Shown here one piece after another: positions 7,611-13,949 of a stretch of DNA of 14,911 nucleotides (the first letter of the stretch is position 1; every line of letters starts with the position of its first letter). The stretch lies in contig QMLT01000015.1 in assembly GCA_003646875.1 (NCBI GenBank), positions 1-14,911 of the forward strand. The letters run 5' to 3'. The translations under genes and the position numbers were made by a program. A model generated the notes under the pieces. It made no database searches. It worked only from the letters and a program-made list of their open reading frames with translations, and was not told the DNA's origin. The DNA is from Deltaproteobacteria bacterium (lineage in GTDB: Bacteria > Desulfobacterota > DSM-4660 > Desulfatiglandales > B25-G16).

Positions 7611-7639
7611 AAAATATAGCTATATTTTAGCTATATTTT
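7611..7639. promoter_or_regulatory. Operator candidate: 18-bp perfect palindrome plus 11-bp direct repeat
   Basis: AAAATATAGCTATATTTT at 7611-7628 is a perfect palindrome. Its right half AGCTATATTTT (7618-7628) is repeated exactly at 7629-7639. The element lies 24 bases upstream of the FAD/Fe-S start codon and just downstream of the predicted -10 box, i.e. at the likely transcription start, where a bound dimeric repressor would block the promoter. The regulator is not identified. Confidence 0.5.
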
Positions 7640-7640
7640 A

Positions 7641-7670
7641 ACTATAAATAAAACAATTATAGTGTGTCAA
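7641..7670 (-). promoter_or_regulatory. Sigma-70-like promoter for the FAD/Fe-S gene
   Basis: Read on the minus strand, TTGACA (7670-7665) is separated by 18 bases from TATAGT (7646-7641). The -35 box is a perfect consensus and the -10 box matches four of six positions. It lies in the 122-base gap between ETF-QO and the FAD/Fe-S gene and would start transcription at about 7634, giving a leader of some 47 bases that contains the palindrome at 7611-7628. This would make the last three genes of the block a separately controlled unit. Confidence 0.5.
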
Positions 7671-7709
7671 GATAAAATTAGATATTGTTAGGGAGGCCAC
7701 AGCACTTTT

Positions 7710-9413
7710 CTACATAACAGTGTATTTTGGACCTCCTCCTCCCTCAGGTGTTACCCATGTGATGTTTTCATAGGGATCTTTTATGTCGCAGGTCTTACAA
7801 TGGACACAGTTAGAAAAATTTAGCTTCATGCTTTGCTTACCAGTCTTCTCATCAATTTCCATTTCATAGACATTAGCAGGGCAAAAGCTAAGGCATGGAT
7901 TTTGGTATTCTTCTCTGCATTTAGTATAACAAATATTCAGGTCAAGTATCTTGAGATGGGCAGGTTGTTGTTCCTCATGGATGGTTCCTGAATAATACAC
8001 ATCAGATTCTTTATCAAAGGTTTGCTTTCCGTCAAATTTTATTTTACCCTTCTGTTCGTCTGTAGGAGAGGAAACTCCATAGAAATCAACTACCTTTTTC
8101 TGGTGGACAAAATCGGCCTTTGTAGAAAGTCTTCCTTTCAAGATCCTCCCCCCTAACACATACTGGAATCCTGCTTTGATAAGGCCTACCCATAAACCTT
8201 TCTGAAATCCCTGATGAAAATTTCTTACCTTGTAAAGTTCCTTGCCTATGTAACTTTTATATAGAGATGTTTGGTATCGCTCAAGTTGAGCAGAAGAGAA
8301 ATCTTTTTTTAGAAGCGCCTCCAGGATCGTTTCAGCAGCAAGCATACCTGATTTCATAGCAACGTGAATCCCTTTTATTTTTTGGCTGATGAATAGGCTG
8401 GCTGAATCTCCAATAATAACCCCCCCATCAAATGCGAGTTTTGGAATAGAAAAATATCCTCCAACCGGGGCTGTTTTTGCTCCATATTGGATGAGTGTGC
8501 CGTCCTTTAATATCTCAGCTACAAAAGGGTGAAGTTTGAACTTTTGAAATTCAAGATGGGGATCCAGAAATGGGTCTTCACAGTCCAGTCCAGTCAAGAG
8601 GCCAACTGAGACCATGTTGTTTTTCATTCCGTAGATGAAACCTCCGCCATATGTATTGTTTTTAAGGGGGTAACCCATGCTGTGAAACACTTGTCCTGGC
8701 TCAAATCTTTGCTCTGGGGTTTCCCACACCTCTTTTACGCCGGCCACATAGGTCTGTGGGTTTTTGCCTTCGTCCAACTTCAATTTTTTTATAAGTGTTT
8801 TGGCGAGGCTCCCTCTTGTGCCTTCGCCAAATACAGTAACCCTGGCATGTAAATCAATTCCTGGTTCAAAGTTTGTTTTCTTATTGCCATCTGGATCTAT
8901 TCCCTTATCACCTGTTCTTACTCCAATAACTCTGTTGCCGTCGTAGAGTATCTCTGTGCCTGCGAATCCTGGAAATATGTCTACGCCATTTTCCTCAACC
9001 AAATTACCAAGCCAGTTGGTTATCTTAGAGAGTGCGACGATATAATTCCCATGATTATTTAGCGGAGGAGGTATTATAGGAGATTTAATGCGTCCTTTTG
9101 CGGTTAATAGGGAGACTTCTTCTCTTGTAACCTCACCTTCAAGTGGTGCATCTTTTTCCAGAAAATCAGGGATAAGCTCTTTCAGGGCAATAGGATCCAT
9201 AATAGCCCCAGAAATACTATGAGAGCCAATATCGGTGCCTTTTTCGAGCAGCGCAATCATGATGTCGTCAAGCCTTTCCCCTTTCCCTTCTTGATCAACC
9301 TTGTTATTGTGCGCCTTTATGAGATTCGAGAGATGAAGGGCGCCACTGAGGCTGGCTATGCCGCCACCTACAAAGAGTACGTCAACTTCCATAATTTCTC
9401 TTTCTTCTTCCAT
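7710..9413 (-). CDS. Electron transfer flavoprotein:quinone oxidoreductase (ETF-QO)
   Basis: ETF-QO takes electrons from reduced ETF, which collects them from acyl-CoA dehydrogenases, and passes them through FAD and a [4Fe-4S] cluster to membrane quinone. The N-terminal dinucleotide fold VLFVGGGIASLSGALHL is near residues 12-28, and the C-terminus has the family ending CVHCKTCDIKDP...PEGGGGP. Cys511, 536, 539 and 542 keep the spacing of the cluster ligands of human ETFDH (561, 586, 589, 592). Cys495, Cys499 and Cys507 precede them (C-x3-C-x7-C-x3-CP) and are extra relative to the mitochondrial enzyme. At 567 aa, length is normal for bacteria. ATG 9413 has AAGGAGG eight bases upstream. It is first in the minus-strand block; no etfA/etfB genes are in the window. 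Confidence 0.92.
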   Translation of the reverse strand: MEEEREIMEVDVLFVGGGIASLSGALHLSNLIKAHNNKVDQEGKGERLDDIMIALLEKGTDIGSHSISGAIMDPIALKELIPDFLEKDAPLEGEVTREEVSLLTAKGRIKSPIIPPPLNNHGNYIVALSKITNWLGNLVEENGVDIFPGFAGTEILYDGNRVIGVRTGDKGIDPDGNKKTNFEPGIDLHARVTVFGEGTRGSLAKTLIKKLKLDEGKNPQTYVAGVKEVWETPEQRFEPGQVFHSMGYPLKNNTYGGGFIYGMKNNMVSVGLLTGLDCEDPFLDPHLEFQKFKLHPFVAEILKDGTLIQYGAKTAPVGGYFSIPKLAFDGGVIIGDSASLFISQKIKGIHVAMKSGMLAAETILEALLKKDFSSAQLERYQTSLYKSYIGKELYKVRNFHQGFQKGLWVGLIKAGFQYVLGGRILKGRLSTKADFVHQKKVVDFYGVSSPTDEQKGKIKFDGKQTFDKESDVYYSGTIHEEQQPAHLKILDLNICYTKCREEYQNPCLSFCPANVYEMEIDEKTGKQSMKLNFSNCVHCKTCDIKDPYENITWVTPEGGGGPKYTVM

Positions 9414-9476
9414 GATTCAATCCTCCTTATTAAAGTTTTGGATTTGCTTCTTTCCTAAGCTAAATATAGGCAAGAT

Positions 9477-9506
9477 TTTATAGCACAGCGCCTAAATATG
9501 CTGCAA
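9477..9506 (-). promoter_or_regulatory. Probable promoter of the ETF-QO block
   Basis: Read on the minus strand, TTGCAG (9506-9501) is followed after 18 bases by TATAAA (9482-9477), with TGC directly before it, an extended -10 element. Transcription would start near 9470, leaving a leader of about 57 bases to ATG 9413. This is the best promoter-like match in the divergent spacer between ETF-QO and the NDK gene. Confidence 0.45.
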
Positions 9507-9585
9507 GACATTTTGGGAATGTTTTTCATACAGATTTTTGCTTGACTGATCTTTTGTTTATGAGATATGTGCAGGGTACACTATG

Positions 9586-9669
9586 AGTCATTGGTCATTA
9601 GTCATTTGTTACATATTGAGTTTTCTGACTATTTTTTCATCCTGTGACAGATGCCTTTTGACAAATGAC
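9586..9669. repeat. Stuttering GTCATT repeat and inverted copy in the divergent spacer
   Basis: GTCATTGGTCATTAGTCATT (9586-9605) is an imperfect tandem of a 7-8 bp unit. The word GTCATTTGT (9601-9609) has an exact inverted copy ACAAATGAC at 9661-9669, shortly before the ribosome site of the NDK gene. Apart from this and the promoter at 9477-9506, the 284-base spacer holds nothing I recognise. Confidence 0.6.
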
Positions 9670-9697
9670 ACTCAATATTGTGAGGAGGATAGTAAAA

Positions 9698-10117
9698 ATG
9701 GAAAGGACATTAGCCATAATTAAACCCGATGGTGTGGCTCGAGGTCTTATAGGTGAAGTCATTCGACGGTTAGAAAAAGAAGGCCTTAATATTTTAGCTA
9801 TTAAAATGATCTGGATGACAAAAAAGCAGGCGAAAGGTTTTTATAAGGTGCATGCAGGAAAACCGTTTTATGAAAGTGTTACTGATTTTATGTCTTCAGG
9901 TCCATGTGTGGTTATGGTTCTAGAGGGTGAAGATGGCATTAATGCCTATAGGAAATTAATGGGGGCTACCAACTATAAGGAGGCCGCTAAAGGCACTATT
10001 AGGCATGATTATGCAACAGATATTGAAAAAAATGTTGTGCATGGATCGGATAGCCCCCAAAGCGCTGCATTTGAGATAGCTTACTTTTTTAATGAGTTAG
10101 AGATTTTCAGAGAATAA
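9698..10117 (+). CDS. ndk: Nucleoside diphosphate kinase
   Basis: NDK transfers the gamma-phosphate of ATP to nucleoside diphosphates through a phospho-histidine. The product is 139 aa, normal for bacterial NDK. It begins ERTLAIIKPDGVARG, has the nucleotide-contact segment MGATN (88-92) and GTIRHDYA (99-106), and the active-site NVVHGSDSP with His115. In place of the usual GATNP it has GATNY. ATG 9698 was chosen over the upstream in-frame ATG 9665 because GAGGAGG lies directly before it and because family members start at MERT. It is a single gene, divergent from ETF-QO and convergent with the small membrane protein; housekeeping role, not obviously linked to either metabolic block. Confidence 0.95.
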   Translation: MERTLAIIKPDGVARGLIGEVIRRLEKEGLNILAIKMIWMTKKQAKGFYKVHAGKPFYESVTDFMSSGPCVVMVLEGEDGINAYRKLMGATNYKEAAKGTIRHDYATDIEKNVVHGSDSPQSAAFEIAYFFNELEIFRE

Positions 10118-10127
10118 TGCGTTTTAT

Positions 10128-10156
10128 TGATTCCAATTAATGTAAAAAAGGAATCA
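10128..10156. terminator. Weak bidirectional stem-loop between convergent genes
   Basis: TGATTCC (10128-10134) pairs with GGAATCA (10150-10156) around a 15-base AT loop, in the 41-base gap between the NDK stop and the stop of the gene on the other strand. A pyrimidine-rich stretch (TTCTTCTTTCTT) follows on the plus strand, but it lies inside the opposing gene and is not a clean T-tract. The position suggests a shared terminator; the structure alone is weak. Confidence 0.35.
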
Positions 10157-10158
10157 GC

Positions 10159-10425
10159 CTATTCTTCTTTCTTAAGATCCTTTACCTCTTTCTTAAGATC
10201 CTCTACCTCTTTTTTTAACTCGCCTGCATCAGGCTCTTTGTCAAATTTTTCTGCATTTCTTTTATCTTTCCATTCTTCAATGCCAAGATATGCAGCTAAA
10301 GCGCCGCCCAGGATAAGTAAGACTGGTATTCCAGCTGCTAAAGCCTTAACAAAATATCCCCAAAAGATAATAATTCCTATAATCCCCAAAACTAACGATA
10401 CTACACCACCAAATAAAGCCGCCAT
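10159..10425 (-). CDS. Small membrane protein with coiled-coil tail (unknown function)
   Basis: An 88-aa protein I do not recognise. Two hydrophobic segments (about 3-24 and 28-48) predict two membrane helices, followed by a charged cytoplasmic-type linker (EEWKDKRNAEKFDKEPDAG) and a C-terminal heptad repeat LKKEVEDLKKEVKDLKKEE (70-88), a short coiled coil. The heptads are encoded by a 21-bp DNA repeat (10166-10186 and 10187-10207, one mismatch), so the coiled coil grew by duplication. Start ATG 10425 has AAGGAGG with a good spacer, which is the main reason to prefer this strand over the overlapping plus-strand frame. It may oligomerise through the tail and act as a membrane adaptor; that is inference only. 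An 11-bp inverted repeat lies upstream. Confidence 0.8.
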   Translation of the reverse strand: MAALFGGVVSLVLGIIGIIIFWGYFVKALAAGIPVLLILGGALAAYLGIEEWKDKRNAEKFDKEPDAGELKKEVEDLKKEVKDLKKEE

Positions 10426-10453
10426 TTTTCCCTCCTTATCTTTTCTCTTATTT

Positions 10454-10487
10454 TGTTAAAAGGATAATAATTCCGTTCCTTTTAACA
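10454..10487. promoter_or_regulatory. 11-bp perfect inverted repeat upstream of the small membrane protein gene
   Basis: TGTTAAAAGGA (10454-10464) pairs exactly with TCCTTTTAACA (10477-10487) around a 12-base loop. On the minus strand a possible promoter TTGAAT-17-TAAAAG has its -10 box inside the far arm, so the repeat could be an operator or a leader hairpin of the gene starting at 10425. No T-tract follows on either strand, so it is unlikely to be a terminator. Confidence 0.45.
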
Positions 10488-10583
10488 CAACAATAATCAT
10501 CATTCAAGAAGATAATTGTATTTTAAATGCCTAAATTTCAAAGGCTCCTGCCTTTCATTGCATAAAAATTATTTTTCGAAGAA

Positions 10584-10615
10584 GTTTTAAAAAAAGTCTG
10601 TTTTAAAAAAAGTCT
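10584..10615. repeat. Perfect 16-bp tandem duplication
   Basis: GTTTTAAAAAAAGTCT occurs twice head to tail (10584-10599 and 10600-10615). The end of the second copy forms TTGACA (10615-10620), a consensus -35 box, but no convincing -10 box follows at 16-18 bases (TAAACC at 10638). It lies within the 624-base stretch 10426-11049 that has no recognisable protein gene. Confidence 0.8.
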
Positions 10616-10780
10616 TGACAAATAATAAATAACAAAGTAAACCACCAATAACTTATCACTCCGTTTTTAAAAAATCTTTTCATCACAGTATATATGTGTC
10701 CATTATTATACATTTCTCATAAGCTTGACGTAGTCTTTAGAAATAAAAAATTATTAAAGATTATTAAAGAACCCAAAAAG

Positions 10781-10815
10781 CCTATTATGTACATTACATA
10801 ATAGGTTCTTTTTTT
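10781..10815 (+). terminator. Strong intrinsic terminator without an assigned gene
   Basis: CCTATTATGT (10781-10790) and ACATAATAGG (10796-10805) form a perfect 10-bp stem with a five-base loop, followed on the plus strand by TTCTTTTTTT (10806-10815). A-rich sequence before the stem allows some activity on the minus strand too. No gene on the plus strand precedes it; the nearest, NDK, ends 660 bases upstream with an opposing gene in between. It may end an unannotated small RNA starting after about 10620. Confidence 0.8.
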
Positions 10816-10869
10816 ACTTTTTTTACCAAATTATAACAAAGTCGTAAAAGGTCAGAAACATCCATTTTT

Positions 10870-10980
10870 GTCATTCCCGCCTGTCTGCGCGTTGCACCTG
10901 TCTGCGTGCGGACACGCACAGGCAGGCGCAGACAGGTGACTTCAGTATGTTATGGATGCCGTCACGTCCGGCATGACGGT
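10870..10980. repeat. GC-rich palindromic (REP/MITE-like) element
   Basis: A GC-rich island in AT-rich surroundings. CACCTGTCTGCG (10895-10906) pairs exactly with CGCAGACAGGTG (10927-10938); an extra direct copy CTGTCTGCG at 10881-10889 can compete for the same arm. An inner hairpin TGCGTG-CGGA-CACGCA spans 10903-10918. Outside, GTCATTCCCG (10870-10879) is nearly complementary to CCGGCATGAC (10968-10977), and CCGTCA/TGACGG (10959-10964, 10974-10979) form another stem. GTCATTCCCGC at an end is a common edge word of dispersed repeats in environmental bacteria. It is not a coding sequence; it sits between the orphan terminator and livG. Confidence 0.65.
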
Positions 10981-11007
10981 TTTGAGACTTTTTGCGAGAC
11001 CATCAAT

Positions 11008-11013
11008 TATAAT
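11008..11013 (+). promoter_or_regulatory. Possible -10 box of the liv operon
   Basis: A perfect TATAAT lies 36 bases upstream of the livG start codon. No good -35 match stands 16-18 bases before it (AGACTT at 17), and TTGAGA at 10982-10987 is 20 bases away, so the call is weak. The GC-rich repeat element ends directly upstream. Confidence 0.25.
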
Positions 11014-11049
11014 AAATGTAAAAAAACTAGCTAAGGAGTCTTAAAAGGT

Positions 11050-11871
11050 ATGAATACCACGGGTGAAGCAAAAGAAGGGGATGTTATTCTAAAACTTGAA
11101 AATATTCATATGGCCTTTGGGAAGGTAGCTGCCCTGAATGGTGTTGACTTAGAGGTAAGAAAGGGAGAGATACACTCTATTATTGGGCCAAATGGCGCCG
11201 GTAAAACAGTAATGATGAATTGTATTAATGGACTTTATCATCCCCAGGAAGGAAATATTTTTTTTAAGGGACAGAGGATAAATAATCTTGCTCCTCATAA
11301 AATAGCTGCCCTTGGGATAGGGAGAACCTTCCAGAAGCTTGAGCTGTATGGCGGAATGACTGTTACCGAAAATATTAGGATGGGCTCACATATACACCTC
11401 AAGGCAAACATCCTGAACGGGTCTATATATGTAGGTGGTGTAAAAAAAGAGGAGATAGAAGACCGAAAATTTATCGAGGAGGAGATCATTGATCTATTAG
11501 AGATCGAGTCTATCCGTGATCAGGTTGCACACATGCTTCCTTATGGCTCACAGAAGAGAGTTGAGCTTGGAAGGGCCCTGGCGCTCAGGCCGGAGGTTAT
11601 CCTCTTGGATGAACCCATGGCAGGCTTGAACTTAGAAGAAGTTGAAGACATGGCCAGGTTTATTCTCGATATAAATGAAGAGAAGCGCTGGAAAATAACC
11701 TGTGTATTAGTTGAGCACGATATGGGTGTGGTAATGGATATCTCCCACAGGGTTCTTGTCCTTGATTTCGGCAATATAGTCGCTGATGGAACCCCGGCTG
11801 AGGTTGGCAAAAATCCCAAGGTTGTTAAGGCATATTTAGGTGAAGAGGATCTTTACGCAACAAGGAGATAA
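11050..11871 (+). CDS. livG: Branched-chain amino acid-type ABC transporter ATP-binding protein LivG
   Basis: A 273-aa cytoplasmic ATPase that powers import through a LivH/LivM channel. Walker A GPNGAGKT is at 46-53, a LivG-type signature LPYGSQKRVELGRAL at 163-177 (usual LPYGDQ), Walker B VILLDEP at 183-189 followed by MAGLN, and the H-loop VEHDMGVV with His223. The long insertion between Q-loop and signature (about 100-160) is typical of LivG rather than LivF. ATG 11050 has AAGGAG 11 bases upstream, with a nearer AAAGG. It is the first gene of a plus-strand operon whose second gene is an acyl-CoA ligase, so the transported solute may be an organic acid (for example an aromatic or dicarboxylic acid) rather than leucine; this is inference. 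Confidence 0.9.
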   Translation: MNTTGEAKEGDVILKLENIHMAFGKVAALNGVDLEVRKGEIHSIIGPNGAGKTVMMNCINGLYHPQEGNIFFKGQRINNLAPHKIAALGIGRTFQKLELYGGMTVTENIRMGSHIHLKANILNGSIYVGGVKKEEIEDRKFIEEEIIDLLEIESIRDQVAHMLPYGSQKRVELGRALALRPEVILLDEPMAGLNLEEVEDMARFILDINEEKRWKITCVLVEHDMGVVMDISHRVLVLDFGNIVADGTPAEVGKNPKVVKAYLGEEDLYATRR

Positions 11872-11872
11872 A

Positions 11873-13792
11873 ATGGCAGAAGAGATAGAGGTAACAGAAG
11901 ATCTCACTATCCCACAAGTATTTTTAAAAAGATGCAAAGAATATGGAGCCAGAAAGGTTGCCATGAGAGAGAAGGAATTTGGAGTATGGCTGCCTTACAC
12001 ATGGCAGGACTACTATGATAGGGTAAAATATCTATGCCTGGGAATGGTTAGCCTTGGACTAAAAAGAGGGGACAAGGTGGCCATGATTGGTGATAATAGG
12101 CCGGAAGGTGTCTGGGCAGAGATGGCTGCTATGTGTGCCGGAGCCATACCGGTCTGGCTCTTTCAGGACTGTATGATGGATGAGGTCAAATATATAATAG
12201 ATCATTCAGATAGCAAATTCTTGGTAGGAGAAACCCAGGAGGAGGTTGATAAGGCATTAGCCATTATGCCCGATTGTCCGAAATTAGAATACGTAATATG
12301 GGATGACCCAAAGGGGATGAGGCGCTACCATCAGCCAAATTTAAAAAGCATAATAAAGACTCAGGAGCTCGGAAAGGAGCTTGATAAAAAAGAACCGGAT
12401 CTATTTGAAAAAATGATTAATGAAGGCCACGGTCAAGAAATCTGCCTCCTGTTTTATACATCCGGCACAACTGCCCTTCCCAAAGGCGCCCTTTTAACCC
12501 ATTACAATATGCTGAGCATGGGTAAAAATCTCATGGCAGTTGACCCATGTTATGACACCGATGACTTTGTATCCTATCTTCCCTTTGCCTGGATCGGGGA
12601 GCAGATGATGTCCATATCCTGCGGCCTCCTGATGGGCTACACACTTAATTTCCCGGAAGAACCGGAAACATCCCAGCATAATATTCGAGAGATCGGGCCT
12701 CATGTTATGTTTGCTGCGCCGCGGCTTTATGAGGGCCTGACCCGTCAGGTCCAGGTAAAATATCTGGACGCCACCTGGATAAAGAGAAAGGCATATGAGG
12801 TAGCCACAAAGATAGGGTATCATGTAGCGGATCTAAAATTTGAAAAGAAGCCTATTCCATGGCACTGGAAGGCCCTGAATTATTTTGCTTATGTGATTAT
12901 GCAGAAGAAGCTCAAGGACCATCTTGGAATGTCGCGACTCCGACATTGTTATACAGGAGGCGCTGCAATGGGTCCCGAGCATTTTCGCTTTTTCCATGCC
13001 CTGGGTGTAAATTTAAAACAAATATATGGCCAAACAGAGGTAGCTGGAATATCCGTTACACACAGGGATGGAGATATAAAATTTGACACGGTTGGAACTC
13101 CTATTCCTGAAACTGAGGTGAAGATCACAGAAGATGGAGAGATCATCTCCAAAAGCCCATCGGTGTTTCAGGGTTACTATAAAAATGATGAAGCAACAAA
13201 GAAAACATTAAAGGATGGATGGCTTCACTCAGGGGACACCGGTTTTATTGATGACGATGGTCATTTAGTTGTCTTTGACAGGACAAAAGATGTTTTGAAA
13301 CTGAAGGATGGCAGGCCCTTTGCTCCACAATATCTGGAAGCAAGGCTCAAATTCAGCCCATATATACAGGATGCCTGGGTTATCGGGGATAAATTACCCT
13401 ATGTAACCGCTGTTATGTGTATTGATTATTCTGTTGTTGGCAAATGGGCGGATGAGCATAAGATTAATTATACAAGTTATCCGGAACTTTCACAGGATCC
13501 GAGGGTCTATGACCTTGTTCAAAAACAGATTGAGGAGGCCAATAAAGCGCTTCCTGAACCGGCCAGGATACACAAATTTGTTAATCTCTATAAGGCGTTT
13601 GATGCAGATGATGATGAATTGACCAGGACCAGTAAGCTAAGGAGGGGTTTTATGGAAGAGCGTTATAAGGATATTGTAGAAACCCTTTATAAAGATGCAG
13701 ACATGGTACACTTAGATATGACAATCACCTATGAGGATGGAAGGGAACAACCTATAAAGATAGATCTGCGTATTCAGGAGATCACTGTGTGA
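11873..13792 (+). CDS. Long-chain-type AMP-forming acyl-CoA synthetase, 639 aa
   Basis: ANL superfamily enzyme of the larger FadD15/ACSL type. The A3 loop YTSGTTALPKG is at 195-205, YGQTE at 385-389, GWLHSGD at 449-455, and the hinge FDRTKDVLKLKDG from 468. The C-terminal lysine region reads DELTRTSKLRRG with Lys588, in place of the PKTxxGK pattern of smaller ligases, as in the ACSL type. ATG 11873 was chosen because AAGGAG lies five bases upstream, inside the end of livG; an in-frame ATG at 11840 would overlap livG and lacks a site. With a one-base gap to livG the two are almost surely co-translated. Its place between livG and livH suggests it activates the imported acid or a product of it. 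The substrate cannot be read from the sequence. Confidence 0.9.
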   Translation: MAEEIEVTEDLTIPQVFLKRCKEYGARKVAMREKEFGVWLPYTWQDYYDRVKYLCLGMVSLGLKRGDKVAMIGDNRPEGVWAEMAAMCAGAIPVWLFQDCMMDEVKYIIDHSDSKFLVGETQEEVDKALAIMPDCPKLEYVIWDDPKGMRRYHQPNLKSIIKTQELGKELDKKEPDLFEKMINEGHGQEICLLFYTSGTTALPKGALLTHYNMLSMGKNLMAVDPCYDTDDFVSYLPFAWIGEQMMSISCGLLMGYTLNFPEEPETSQHNIREIGPHVMFAAPRLYEGLTRQVQVKYLDATWIKRKAYEVATKIGYHVADLKFEKKPIPWHWKALNYFAYVIMQKKLKDHLGMSRLRHCYTGGAAMGPEHFRFFHALGVNLKQIYGQTEVAGISVTHRDGDIKFDTVGTPIPETEVKITEDGEIISKSPSVFQGYYKNDEATKKTLKDGWLHSGDTGFIDDDGHLVVFDRTKDVLKLKDGRPFAPQYLEARLKFSPYIQDAWVIGDKLPYVTAVMCIDYSVVGKWADEHKINYTSYPELSQDPRVYDLVQKQIEEANKALPEPARIHKFVNLYKAFDADDDELTRTSKLRRGFMEERYKDIVETLYKDADMVHLDMTITYEDGREQPIKIDLRIQEITV

Positions 13793-13949
13793 TAAGTAGT
13801 AAGCAGTGGGCAATAAAGGGAAGGTATAAGGACTTTAACTTATAAATACTAAACTCTAAATCCGAAATACTAAACAAACACTCATGCCCATTCTGGGCAC
13901 CACGAAGCATGAAAATTAATTCTATTTTCGGAGCAAAAGGGAGGAATAA
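13793..13949. promoter_or_regulatory. Ligase-livH spacer with two alternative hairpins
   Basis: A 157-base gap within the liv operon. It starts with stuttering words (TAAGTAGTAAGCAGTGGGC) and AAATACTAAAC repeated around 13845-13876. TGCCCA-TTC-TGGGCA forms a tight hairpin at 13885-13899; TCATGC (13882-13887) can pair instead with GCATGA (13907-13912), sharing bases with the first stem. The livH ribosome site GGGAGG follows at about 13940. No T-tract; possible mRNA processing or attenuation site, unproven. Confidence 0.3.

Noticed and set aside
10127..10459. 110-aa plus-strand frame opposite the small membrane protein
   Set aside because: It is a low-complexity Ser/Phe/Pro shadow; the minus-strand frame has a strong ribosome site, clear membrane helices and heptads.
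10870..10980. CRISPR-like array because of repeated CTGTCTGCG words
   Set aside because: The copies are few, unevenly spaced and mostly inverted; there are no regular spacers and no cas genes.
12494..13152. Several open frames antisense to or in other frames of the 639-aa ligase
   Set aside because: All overlap codons of well-conserved ligase motifs and lack ribosome sites or recognisable products.
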